From Lycium barbarum (lineage: Eukaryota > Streptophyta > Magnoliopsida > Solanales > Solanaceae), in the NCBI RefSeq assembly GCF_019175385.1, contig NC_083348.1, forward strand, positions 3,177,001-3,241,000: a DNA stretch of 64,000 nucleotides, written 5' to 3'. Positions 53,626 through 64,000 of the stretch are shown in pieces. The translations under genes and the position numbers were made by a program. Under the pieces are notes generated by a model. It made no database searches and had not been told where the DNA came from. It was given only the letters and a program-made list of their open reading frames with translations. The first letter of the stretch is position 1; each line of letters starts with the position of its first letter.

Positions 53626-56600
53626 ATGTCTTTTCCTTCTTCAACTGTTAGGGTTTCTCTATTTTGGGATGGAGATATACTTGATGATAATAATACCGTT
53701 CGTTATAGTATCGAACCAAAAGACCATGTAAAGTTTCCAACAACCTTAAATTACGAAACATTAGTCACTTACCTACATAAAAAAATGAAAACTGATCCCA
53801 CAGAGTATGGATTATTTGTAATTGGCAGATATCCACACAGCGTTTCACAAGGCTTAGTGCTTTATAGTGTGTGGAATATCAATGATGATGACTCTTTGAA
53901 GGAGTATTTGAGGGAGCCTGAAGAATATAGGGATTTAGTCACCATTTATGTTTTTGAAATGTATATAGAAAAGATACCTAAAGAAGTCCCTCAAGTCCAG
54001 CCTACTTATGATACCACTTATGGGGACTTTAGTTCTTATACACACATTTTGAGTGGTCAAGTCCCGCTGGAAACTCTAAGCCAGCAATTAAAACAAACTT
54101 ACACTGAAAATTGGTAAATATCCATTTTTAAATTATTATTTTGTGTAGTAGCACGTGTTTATTTTATTTATTGGTAAATATCCATTTTTAGTATCTTTGT
54201 AGGGGTTACACACCTGATATGAGTAATATTGGGCAAGACTCTCAGTTCAGTGGAGTTGAAAATTATTCGCAAAACTCGCCAGTGGTACCAAATGATGATT
54301 TTGGGCAATCCACTCAGTTCGGTGGAGATGATCTTTCTCCAAACCATGTCAATATAGATCAATATCAGTAGGCTCATCACCTTGATATTAAATAATCCAT
54401 ACATATTTGATTTTGGTATTTAAAATATGTTACTTTTTGTGTAGGAAGAGGCCTTTCTTAGACGGTGATGATTGTACAAATTATTGTGAGACATCACCAA
54501 GTGATAGCGAACCGAATAATGCAGAAGAAACCGATGATGATGACGAAAAGGTTGATGTTCAATCTCATGGGCAGCAAGCAAATTTAATAGCATTGATGCA
54601 AAGTCCGCTGCCGGAAAATCCAACTCTCGAAAGCCCTCCCGAAAGCCCTCCCGAAAGCTCAATGCAGTGGCATTCTGACAATATTCCATATCTAGACAAT
54701 CTTCAAGGTCGGGCTGATGCCTTTGTATTCACCAGAGAAGATGATCAATGTTGTCAAAAAATGTGGAAAGAACCGGCCGATCTTATAAAAGATGATTGCT
54801 ACCTTGAAAAAGGGATAGTGTTCGGATCAAAAAAGGCATTACAAAGGGCAGTAAAAATTTATTGTTACAAGGAAATTAGGAAGTATGGGGTTGATGATTC
54901 AACCAGAAAAATATGGAGACTAGTTTGTAGACGAAAGTATCAAGGTTGTGCATGTATGCTTCGGGGAATTGAAAAGCCTGATGGTATGTGGATTATTACA
55001 AAATTTCACAAATGTCACACTTGTGATATGGAAAAGAATCGAGCAGATCATTTTAATTTAGATATAAATATGATTGCTCAAGTGCTACTTAAAGACGTTG
55101 CCGAAACTCCAAGGTAACCTATTCGACCTAGTTCATTATAATTCTTACATCAATTAAATTGTCATTGCTAGGTGTTATTTGTTTAAACTTGTGTAGGATC
55201 CCCATTAAAGATGCATTAGAAACGTTAAGATGGTATATTCAAAAACAATAAGCAAGAGAAAGGGATATCTTGGGCGTAGGCGTGCATTTGAGATGATTTA
55301 TGGAAATTGGGAGGGCTCTTTCAAGTCGTTGTCGAGGTATATGGCAGCTCTACAAAAATTCAATGCAGGAACTATTGTAGAGTGGAGGCTTCTGGCCGGT
55401 AATATTTTCAACTATGTGTTTTGGGCATTCAAACCATCTATTGATGGTTTTGCTCATTGCCAGCCAGTCATATCCATAGATGGCACGCATTTATATGGTG
55501 CATACGACATCAAGCTACTGATTGCAGTAGGAATGGATGACAATGGGTCGATATTTCCTTTTGCTTTCGCAATTGCCACTAACAAGAGCAACGACACATG
55601 GGGGATGTTTTTGACACATTTGAGGCAACATTTGATTAAGGATCGTATGGGCATATGCGTGCTATCTGATCGACATCAAGGCATAATGCACCATATGTCT
55701 ACTTTGGAGGGGTGACAGCCTCCCTTTGCTTACCATCGCTATTGTTTAAGGCACATCGAGGCAAATTTTCAAACGAAGTTTGGAAACGGCACACTCAACA
55801 AATTGATGTGGGCGGCTGCGATGGAGTATCAACAGAAAAAATGACTTGTGAGGATGGAGACGATCAAGGCAGTGAGTCCAAAAGCATATATTTGGTTGAA
55901 GAAAATCGAAGTTGAAAAATGGACATTACATGCTGATAAAGGCAGGAGATGGGGGGATGCTCACAACAAACAGCTCGGAGTCATTCAATGGTTTGCTAAA
56001 ATCTGCTCGGGGACTACCCGTTACTGCAATGGTAAGAATGACTTTCATGCAAGTTGTGGAGCGGTTTGTGACAAGAACCAAGAAAGCCAAAGCCATATTG
56101 GCAGAGGGTGGAGACGGATGCCAAAACCTTTAAAAATGATGGAGCATCACAAGCAAAAACGTCAGCTGCACAAGATGACCGAGTATAGCTTAACTGAACG
56201 TGTGTATGAAGTCAGAACAGGTTATTACCAAGGTAGGGGAGGAAACATACATACCATTCATGAGGGCACGAGAACGTGCAGTTGTGGTAAGTGGCAAACA
56301 TATCACATGCCTTGTTCTCATGTCGTCAAGTGTTTCGAGGCAATGGGAAAAACAGTAACAAGTTATGTGGCATCGGAATACAGCGTCAAAAGTTACGCTA
56401 AAGCATATGTCAGCCACTTCAACCCACTTGGTGATCAAGCTTATTGGCCAAATGAGCCATTTTCAATGGTTGCTAAAAAAGAGTATATCCATAAAATTCG
56501 GGTTAAAGCACGAACTCAGATTCATAATCAAATGGATGTCAATGATAGGACATACTCTTGCAGGTGCTCTACGTGTAAGGAGTTTGGCCATGATAAGCGT

Positions 56601-56666
56601 TTGTGTAGCCTACGAGGCCGTGGTGGTGCAAGTACGTCTCGTAGTAGAAGAGCGCCTCGTACTTGA
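53626..56666 (+). pseudogene. MuDR-type MULE transposase, multi-exon, disrupted
   Basis: The readable exons are 53626-54113, 54203-54367, 54445-55113 and 55197-56666; the first three introns are GT-AG and keep frame. Order: N-terminal region (about 150 aa), an acidic linker with an ESPPESPPESS repeat, a Mutator DNA-binding domain (about 54790-55040, with C.C and H.C residues), the MULE catalytic core (DGTHLYGAY near 55480, then VLSDRHQG near 55660), a SWIM zinc finger (CSCGKWQTYHMPCSH, 56278-56322) and a CCHC knuckle (CSTCKEFGHDKRLC, about 56568-56609). Damage: frameshift near 55232, TGA at 55713-55715 and 55842-55844, and two compensating frameshifts (near a G-run at about 55950 and near 56110). 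Non-functional as it stands. Confidence 0.93.
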
Positions 56667-57109
56667 TGTATTGTTTTAAATATTTTGTTATTGTAAATAA
56701 TGATGTATTATTTGGTTATTGCAATGAATTATTTTGAACCTCTCGTATTGGATGAATTATTTTTTAATATAATATTTTTATTTGTACATTCAGAAAAAAG
56801 TAATGCCTTGACTAAAAAATAAAACACTTAAAACAAAACCTTATAAAATAAAAGACTTAAACCTGAACAATAACAACATTCAAACAAACAAAACTTACTT
56901 CGGGGCACTTTACAACCCCTAAAACGACGATCCAAAAGTTTAGGTAAACTTAATGTAATGAGCCGACATTATTGTCTGCAAAAAAAAAATATATCAAGTT
57001 CTGTATAAAATATTAATATTTCAGAGTTTTGAAATATGATTAATCTTGCGTCAAAGTATGGGAAAAAACGTGAATTTGAGAGCTTTAAAATTGTGTGGAA
57101 AAAAAATAT
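56667..57109 (+). other. MULE 3' non-coding region
   Basis: AT-rich sequence between the transposase stop and the right terminal repeat. No gene is seen. Confidence 0.7.
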
Positions 57110-57205
57110 TACCCTTTGCGCACTAATTTAGTGCGCAAAGGGTACTTCGGTCACTTTTTTTTTCCTAGGTTATTTTGATATCTTTAGTCACTTTTTGAGT
57201 CCAAA
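57110..57205. promoter_or_regulatory. Right MULE terminal repeat with near-perfect palindrome
   Basis: 57111-57143 reads ACCCTTTGCGCACTAATTTA then GTGCGCAAAGGGT, a 33 bp palindrome perfect except at its central base. GTACTTCGGTCAC, a T-run and GGTTATTTTGATATC follow, the inverse of the left end. Confidence 0.85.
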
Positions 57206-58451
57206 TTGATAACTTTCCACACAAACTCATGCCTCAATCTGAAACACTATACAACTATAGTTTTCAGTCATCAAATGGTAGGATTCGATAGAGGTTTCTC
57301 GAATTTGATTTTTTTTTTTTGCACGCAGATATTGGTTTTTTAGAGATAGTCCTTATCACCGCCACCAATTTTATCAAGTAATCTCATATGCAAGGTCTAG
57401 CGTTGTTAACTTGTTATTACTCGTTATATCTAACGGTTAGGCTCTCTTTCTTCATAATTTTTGTCAACCCTGCCCCAACATCATTCGTAAAAAATTTAGG
57501 TGACTCTCTTTCGCCCGAAAAAATGGCCGGTCGCCAAAGGCCTAGCAAGCTTCAGTTTCGGAATACTTTTCGATAATGGATATCGTATATATCATTGTAT
57601 ATCACACACAGATTTTCTTCCGGCACATTTTTCAATAATGTATATCGTTTTTATATTACCGTATATCACACATTCGACAGTGTATATAACGATATAAGAT
57701 GTGATATTCACATATGTATACATGGATATATTCACTACCTCGAACCCCCATTTTTTGTGTTCATACATTATCCGCCACATCACGACCACAAAAACACTAT
57801 CACTGTCAATCATTAACAACACCATTGCAATCCCACAAAAAAAAAAAAAAAAAAAAGGAAGAACAAAATTGAAGCAGAAGAAGTAAAGATACGCAGATTC
57901 CCTCTTCTCTGGCTGTTCAGTTTTTCTCTTTTATTTCGCGCTGCACCGTTTTCTGATTTTTCGATTTTCTTCTTCGGCATTCTAGATTATTCTACCATTG
58001 TGTGGCTATTTTTGGTGGTCGATTTTGCCTATTATGATTCTTCTCTTGCTGCTTCATCATACTGGTTTGCTTTGGTTCGGCGACATATTCAAATTGGTAT
58101 AGTGGTGATGATTTGACTTTGGGGAGAAGATTTCAGATATTTGAGGAAAATAAAACCTTCAGAAGGGAGAGATAGAATTTGAAAATTAAAACTATATTAA
58201 TGGAAGATTTTTCCAACTATGCGACATATATTTTGTAGTCTACCGTGTGCCAAGTTCGTAAACTTGTTTTTTATTTTTTTTAAAACGATTTTTAGTGTTC
58301 CAAGTTATCATATGATGCCAAATTTCTCTCTACGTTATCTCTAATTACTAGCCTACCTCCACGGAAAAAAAAGAATAAATATGGATTCTACAATTTTAAA
58401 GAGTTTGGGTGTGTGTGTTTGTTGGTGTGTGTTTGGGGGAGGTAGGCAAAA
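57206..58451. other. Intergenic sequence
   Basis: No gene is recognised. 57580-57720 carries repeats of TATCGTATATAT / GTATATCACACA. A poly-A run is at 57837-57857. A short TGTGTGTGTTTG tract is near 58410. Confidence 0.6.
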
Positions 58452-59115
58452 GTAAGTACGCCATCATCTTTAATCAAAATTCTTTGATTCATACCCTGAG
58501 AATGAAGTAGCCTTCGATAGTGAGCTATTTACTCTCAATATGGGACTTCTCGGCGCGAATCCAAATTAGTCAAGCCTTAAGCTGATACTGACATAGAAAA
58601 AGTGTTCACATGAGTTTTATGCACACTAAAGCAAAGAACTATCCTTTATAAAAGTCATTTGAGATGGTGAATAAAATCCATTTTGGATAAGAATGTTCAG
58701 GAAACTGTTGCTTCCATTACATGTCAAGAGGGTGATTGATTAATTGATTCTAATTCTTGCTATACATTCAAATTGGGGAATAAAGGGAGGGGGGAGTAAG
58801 TACGTCTTCATCTTTAATCAAAGTTCTCGGATTCATACCTTGACCTTTGATAGTGAGCTCTTCACTCTCAATGTGGGACTTCTCGGTGCGAATCCAAATA
58901 AGTCAAGCCTTAAAGCTGGTACTGACACAGAAAAAGTGTCCACATGAGTTTTATGCACACTAAAGCAAAGAACTATCCTTTATAAAAGTCTTGAGATGGT
59001 GAATAACATCCATTTTGAATAAGAATGTTCAGGAAATTATTGCTGCCATTGCATCTCAAGAGGGTGTTGAGTCCAATTCTTGCTTTCCATTCAATTTTGA
59101 GGAATAAAGGGAGGG
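58452..59115. repeat. Tandem duplication, period 344 bp, two copies
   Basis: 58452-58795 and 58796 to about 59115 are similar over their whole length (shared GTAAGTACG, CTTTAATCAAA, GGGACTTCTCGG, GCACACTAAAGCAAAGAACT, ATAAAGGGAGG), with scattered substitutions and small deletions. No coding frame is conserved between copies. Confidence 0.9.
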
Positions 59116-60168
59116 TTTCGCTACAATTTCCCAAAGAGAGAGAATCTCACTAAACGGAAGGAAAAGGAGGGCTTCAATCCATTGCAATACAGTTTCTTGG
59201 TATAAAGCGACGGTTTCCTCCGACCGGATGGAGATTGGCTCTCGAGTGCAATGCTAGAAGGGAGTTTGGCTACAAGATCCACCCGTTGAGCAGGGATAAA
59301 AATCAACCTCAATAATCTGATGATGCTGAGTGAAAAGGCCGTCACTCAACGAATAAGAGTTACTCTAGAGATTACGAACTAATTTTTCCCAAAAGCTCAC
59401 ATTGATATGAAGGGACTTTACCTGATGTCTCTAGAAACTCATCAAAATATTAATGCGTGGTGACCAAGTTTATACAGCATCACTTTTAAAATTTTACTTG
59501 AATTTTAATTATATTCTCTTATACATATTACTTCTTCAAGAATTACGATTGATTAAAATAATAATTTCCTACCATACTGAACCTTCATTTATTACAAATC
59601 AAATTAAAACAAATAAATTGTCAAGCTTCTGAAAAATCCTAAGTGCTTATTATTATTACTTTTCCAGAGAAAAGCTTATTTTAGAGTCTATTTGACCAAG
59701 CATTTAGGGAAGTAATTTTTTCCCTAAATAACTTTTGGTACCTTGATCATGCACAAATTGCTGATGAAATATTGCAAAAAGTACTTTTGAAATTGATTAG
59801 CCAAATATAAACTACGATTATCCAAGAATATTTTTGTGACGCCCATTTAATTTGTACAATTTTTTAGCAAAGTGGTTTATGATTTTGCCTCCCTGCTACT
59901 AAATATAGAACTTAACATCTGTATGTAAAAGTAAGAAGTTAGAGAGAGATATTCCTAGGCTGACATATACTATAAAGTATAAACACTGACCAAAAATATA
60001 TTGCAACTGTTCGGGGTTCAGAACAACTTTTCAGCATTTGAAGAAACAAGATTGACTAAACAACCAGATGAAGTTTAATACATTTAAAATAACCATTTGC
60101 TTCTAGTTGATCATTCGGCAAACACATTTAAAATGTATCTCCTGTCATACAGGTAGTATTTGAAAGGA
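59116..60168. other. Intergenic sequence
   Basis: No gene is recognised; AT-rich after 59450. Confidence 0.55.
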
Positions 60169-60285
60169 TCATTTGCCGCCAGGTTTTGGCCTGCCAGAAG
60201 ACTTAACCCTTGAGACATCCATGGTCATTTGCAACTCCTAATCATCTTCCCTTTCAGGTGGAAGACCGCAAGGTAAAAGCATTTT
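60169..60285 (-). CDS. Weak candidate terminal exon(s) of an unidentified minus-strand gene
   Basis: A minus-strand frame after a good acceptor (pyrimidine-rich, then TTGTACAG ending at 60286) reads KMLLPCGLPPEREDD then TAG at 60240-60238. The same frame continues ELQMTMDVSRVKSSGRPKPG, GK and TGA at 60171-60169. Composition is protein-like at both steps. No family is recognised, and the internal stop may mark a pseudogene or a wrong splice model. Confidence 0.2.
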
Positions 60286-60426
60286 CTGTACAAGCGCAGA
60301 TGGAGTTATGAGTAGCAGCTCGGGACCAAAATAAATGACATAATGCATCCACACCAGAGATAAAGAAATGCAATATAAATTTGCCCTATCTTGCGCGAAA
60401 TGGATGAGAACACGACAAGTTGTCAA

Positions 60427-61195
60427 CTAGCCCTGAATTATTTACATTTATTTTCTTCTTTAAGGTAGCGGTGTGTGGAGGAGGAGGAGGAAAGAAGGGG
60501 GGCGGGGGGGCGCAATGGGGAGCGAAACAGATAGGAAAACAAATTTGAAACAACAATAGCATGCGGTTGCCATTCCAGAATTCTAATTTGCAAATATTGC
60601 AGCTTGATTCACCGCTCAGTAATATTTAACTTAGCAGCGGTACCCAATGGCTACTCAGCTTAACAAGAGTTACCATTATAAATTACAACTGGAGGTAACA
60701 GCTCACTATAACTGCAGTATTTTCACCAGAGTTCAGATTTTAGCCACAGCAATATTTAAAAACACAAGAGAAGGGAGGTTATTCTCTTGATTGTGCAGAA
60801 AACTTCCCATCAAGAAGTAATTTCCACCTTATCTAGCCGCAAAAAAATCATGTTACCTTCCATTTGTCTGCTCACGACATCTCTAGCGAAAAGTTCTATT
60901 ACCCTTTAAAAACAGAGCATACTGAAGAGGTATGCTGCATAACCAACACTGTTGATAAGACAGTGCATAGAAAATATACCACATAACAGATCACAACACA
61001 AGGCCTACTTCTATCATATTTCTGTTGCCGAAGTCTAGTTCCTTCCTATTCACTTTGATGCTTCACTCATCACTTGACTTAGGTAGTTTTGTTTAACCTT
61101 TCACTCCCTCAAGATAGTTTAGCATTGGTACATGCTTTACTTATTATCTCATAAACCAAGTACTTTGGAATTTCTGTTTGCGTGCAAAAGAGGCG
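60427..61195. other. Intergenic or intronic sequence
   Basis: A purine-rich run (GAGGAGGAGG..GGGGGGGCG, about 60478-60515) and otherwise unremarkable sequence. No gene is recognised. Confidence 0.55.
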
Positions 61196-61325
61196 TTTGT
61201 CTAAATCCTCCTTCAAAATGTAGAACATTATCCGTCTTGCGGCGGTGGATCATATGGAAGGAAAGAAATACTAGAGTTTTTGAAAAACACAGTTAATCGT
61301 AAGAACAAATGTATATTTTTGCTCA
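61196..61325 (+). pseudogene. Relic of an L1-type LINE ORF2 C-terminus
   Basis: The plus strand reads RRWIIWKERNTRVFEKH at about 61239-61290. It resembles the W-IWKERN-R-F motif at the C-terminal zinc-binding region of plant L1 reverse transcriptases (from memory). Stops flank it on the downstream side. Only a short remnant can be recognised. Confidence 0.45.
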
Positions 61326-61662
61326 ACTCTTGATGCAACATGGCATCAGTCAATATTTGGGTGCTGGATGCCATGATTGATTTTCTTGGTCTTCACTCTA
61401 TAAATACATCTTTTTTTGTATATACTCTCCGGTGGTCTTCACTGGCTTACATCAATGACATGCATACATTTTCAAAAAACAATACTAGGTATATTCATCA
61501 TGAACATGCATTTATCCACCTCCTATTGATGACACATTGGATTGGCCTAAACTCTAAAGCAATTTAATACATCAAACATTTAAAACTCCCAAAGTAAGCT
61601 TTCAGGTGCACACGCAACTGAAGTTCTAGCAAAAATAGAACTCTTCTACCCCATTTTATATA

Positions 61663-62102
61663 CTCCCTCCATTTCATTTTATATGATGGTGTTTTACTGG
61701 AAACCAACTTTAAGAAAGAATGACTTCTAGCACATTCAAATAGTACTCTTAGGGATCGTTTGGCTGGAAACAAGTTATCCCAGGATAACTTATCCTGGGA
61801 TTATCAGCCTCCCACAGGGATAAAATAACACTACAATCCTGGGATAATTATACTGCGATTTTATCCCAACCAAATGTGAGATAAACTCATCTCAAATATA
61901 ATCCGGGGATTATCTATCCTTATCCCTCATACCAAACGAGCCCTTAGAACTTGTTTCCTGATATTTCTACGACTATAAAAGCATGTCATTAAGGTAAATT
62001 GAAAAGTCTCAAGTTAAAGAGTTTCCAAAATATAAAAAGGTCAAATTCTTCTAGGAACCAATTAAAAAGGAAAGGAAATCATATAAAATGTTACAAAGGG
62101 AG
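61663..62102. mobile_element. Stowaway-like MITE, TA TSD, split by a Tourist-like MITE
   Basis: The left end CTCCCTCCATTTCATTTTAT and the right end, inverted (CTCCCTTTGTAACATTTTAT), are flanked by TA (61661-61662 and 62103-62104). About 245 bp once the nested MITE is removed. Confidence 0.82.
61752..61943. mobile_element. Tourist-like MITE, TTA TSD
   Basis: 192 bp with terminal repeats GGGATCGTTTGG and (inverted) GGGCTCGTTTGG. TTA target duplications lie at 61749-61751 and 61944-61946, as expected for PIF/Harbinger-type elements. Internal TTATCCCAGGATAACTTATC blocks form hairpins. Confidence 0.88.
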
Positions 62103-62104
62103 TA

Positions 62105-63080
62105 ATAATTTTTGGATAAGTCAAACATTTTTTAACACTCTGGAGAGTCGATCAGTTTTTCCAAGACCTTTACTACAATTTTTTCAAATATTTTTTATAT
62201 TTACAATCAGATAAAGTTGTTATTATATTACTTTTTATATAGTTGCTAAATAAGTAAATGTTGTTTCTTCTAATTTAAGAATAGAAGTTTAGATTTCACT
62301 CTATTAGACATAGTAATTTTCCTACTCCATGCTCTGTCAATTCTTTTCAAACATTGAAAGCAGTAAATTAGACAATCATGCAAAGTCTGCATTATTACAG
62401 AATAAATTGAAACATGCACATTTGAGTAAGCCAGATATGGGCTGACCTTATAGAATCTTTCTTATGCTTCAGGTATACACTTAATAAGTACTTACTAGCC
62501 TTGAACAAGTCTTGGTCACTAGAGAATTTTCTCTAGTAAAATTAAAAGCGGCAACCCTCACGCTGGTGGCCCAGTGGGCGGATTAATAAGAAAGTACGTG
62601 CCCAGAAGCGAATCCGGAATGAATTTAAACTGCATTGAACCTCTTATATTTTTAGTATTATCGGTTTAGACCTAAGATTTGTTGCAATCATAGTGAAATT
62701 TTCCACATAAATTTGTACTCAACGTTGAAAGTACTGGGTTCAAATAAACCAGATGTTATAAGGTTGTGTCCGCCTCTGTATGTGCCCCCAGCCTTGATGA
62801 AAGAAGTAGGCCTCATCCAGCTCTAGTCCTGTGTGTAGCCAGAATGTACCACAAGGCAGTGAGACCTAAACTAGTGCAGGAACATCTTCAAGTGAATGGG
62901 CAAACACTGACTAAGAGACGCTTTCAACCTGACTATTACCTAATAGGCATCCAATGTAAGCTAGCATAATGATTGATAAAATTGCCACAGTAAATCCTTG
63001 CTTACTTTAAGGATCTTAGCAAGTCCACCCTCACAAATCTACATGTTTGTGCTAAAACTAGATGGAACCTCCTCTACTTT
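62105..63080. other. Intergenic or intronic sequence
   Basis: No recognised gene. 62620-62780 (AACCTCTTATATTTTTAGTA ... GTTGTGTCCGCCTCTGTATG) looks like an old dispersed repeat but cannot be assigned. Confidence 0.5.
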
Positions 63081-63239
63081 TTAAGCCACAAAATTGCTTG
63101 AACTAGTGCCACTAAAGGCCTCCAGTTCCTGTCTCAAAGGCATAAGAAGCACCAAAACTATATCTGCAGCATCTGGAGCAACACCAGAACTTTCTACCCC
63201 TTGCACGATATTATCAAGCAATTTTACTGTTGATTTGCC
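63081..63239 (-). CDS. Weak candidate exon, minus strand, unknown protein
   Basis: 53 codons open between stops, reading GKSTVKLLDNIVQGVESSGV, then APDAADIVLVLLMPLRQELE, then AFSG...FVA and TAA at 63083-63081. The helical, Leu-rich pattern looks like real protein, and an acceptor-like TTTGAG precedes it. No start codon near the beginning, so it would be an internal or last exon. Family not recognised. Confidence 0.3.
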   Translation of the reverse strand, partial: GKSTVKLLDNIVQGVESSGVAPDAADIVLVLLMPLRQELEAFSGTSSSNFVA

Positions 63240-64000
63240 TCAAACCGTAATGTCTACGTACACTGTTCTCCAAATAATCCAACTATTTCCCTTTCAAATA
63301 GACTAAAATTTTATAAGAACTATCAAGTGACAAAAACCTGAAGAATCCATCAATCCAAAAAAGAAAAGAAAAGAAATCTTTAATGGCCTTAAATGATTGC
63401 ACTCCACCTATTACAACATTTTGGCACCCTTTTGACCCTTTCCTGATGTTTTACAATATTCAACCTTCTTAATTTCTACGAATGCTTGTTGTATAAATTC
63501 CCTGCCTGTCATTGGCGATCCGAGTAACATCTATAACAAGTGGTCTTCACAGGAAGGTTCATGAAAGCACACCTTGTTTATTTAGCTAGTATTTCTTCTG
63601 ATCTTTCAGTTAAGCTCAAAGCTCAAAATTTGGAACCTTTGACCTCACTCTCTCTGGATAGAATCGATCTAGTTACAATTAGGTTTGCCATTATAATATT
63701 AACAGAGAGTCCAAATGGAGCTTAACAGTGAGCAGGAAGCCAGACCCCTCTTCTAGTTCCATCTAGTTTAGACTTTTTTAAGACGTCAGCCCTTCAAATT
63801 TGGACTGATGGACCCGTTTTGGCGGCTCTCAGAAAGTACTTTTCTTAGAAAGAGGAACTCATCAAATTGGGAGGATAAATTTTAGAAACAAAGACAGGAG
63901 AACAGATATTCTTCATTTTCTTTTGAACAAACATTGACTTACTTCCTTTTTCTTTTGGAAACAGGTAAAATACAAACATTGACATAATACTTTCAATGTG
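63240..64000. other. Intergenic or intronic sequence
   Basis: No gene or mobile element is recognised up to the window end. Confidence 0.5.

Larger units (their letters stand above)
46400..57205 (+). mobile_element. Large decayed Mutator-like element (MULE) with several ORFs and nested insertions
   Basis: The left terminal repeat (about 46405-46510) and the inverted right terminal repeat (about 57110-57205) share the order CAAAATA-CC, a poly-A run, GTGACCGAAGTA, then CCTTTGCGCACTAA. Between them lie a GRF-type zinc-finger gene, two antisense frames, a tandem array and a MuDR-type transposase. Nested inside are an Au-like SINE, a solo LTR (48736-53092) and, within that LTR, a hAT element. Without insertions the element is about 6.3 kb. 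No 9 bp duplication was found at the outer ends, so the extremes are uncertain. Confidence 0.82.

Noticed and set aside
46396..57214. A 9 bp target duplication for the large MULE
   Set aside because: The bases flanking the recognisable terminal repeats (CCCCTAATT and AAATTGATA) do not match, so the exact ends remain unproven.

Overview
The window looks like a gene-poor, transposon-rich stretch of a dicot plant nuclear genome, most likely Solanaceae. The organism call is inference from three kinds of evidence: nested chromovirus-type Ty3/Gypsy LTRs, an RTE-type LINE with a (TTG)n tail, and Au-type SINE sequence, all familiar from nightshade genomes. The single convincing host gene has typical plant GT-AG introns. 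There is no bacterial gene organisation, tRNA, rRNA or CRISPR array.

Layout. 1-5489: the 3' part of a Ty3/Gypsy chromovirus (RT, RNase H, integrase, chromodomain, polypurine tract, 3' LTR) with three in-frame stops. 5490-9588: an older LTR broken by a 3.2 kb solo LTR. 9815-12248: a truncated LTR joined directly to a second, badly decayed Gypsy pol. That pol lies in three pieces (12249-13776, 17207-17724, 20349-20450) because two solo LTRs landed in it; its own 3' LTR follows at 20725 to about 23025. 23056-27470: non-autonomous DNA elements, one split by a minus-strand solo LTR that itself carries a 490 bp RTE LINE. 27521-28249: two Stowaway-like MITEs.

28415-37624: a complete seven-exon gene for the catalytic subunit of mitochondrial NAD-dependent isocitrate dehydrogenase (358 aa). 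Its 6.5 kb last intron holds a solo LTR with a perfect target duplication, a SINE and MITE-like sequence.

38659-45067: a Stowaway-like MITE, a 918 bp Mutator-type element with long terminal inverted repeats, a degenerate tandem array of about 76 bp period, and a 1.9 kb foldback element with a copia-like solo LTR inside. About 46400-57205: a large decayed Mutator-like element (MULE). It has a multi-exon transposase, a GRF-type zinc-finger/coiled-coil gene, two antisense reading frames, a near-perfect palindrome in each terminal repeat and an internal tandem array. A minus-strand solo LTR sits in that array, and a hAT element sits in the solo LTR. 57206-64000: mostly unrecognised sequence with a 344 bp tandem duplication, a Tourist-like MITE nested in a Stowaway-like MITE, an L1-like relic and two weak candidate exons on the minus strand.

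The main pattern is deep nesting, with seven solo LTRs carrying perfect 5 bp target duplications and no complete LTR retrotransposon, so unequal recombination has been active here. The most unusual object is the multi-ORF MULE. All calls come from reading the sequence by eye; no database search was run.
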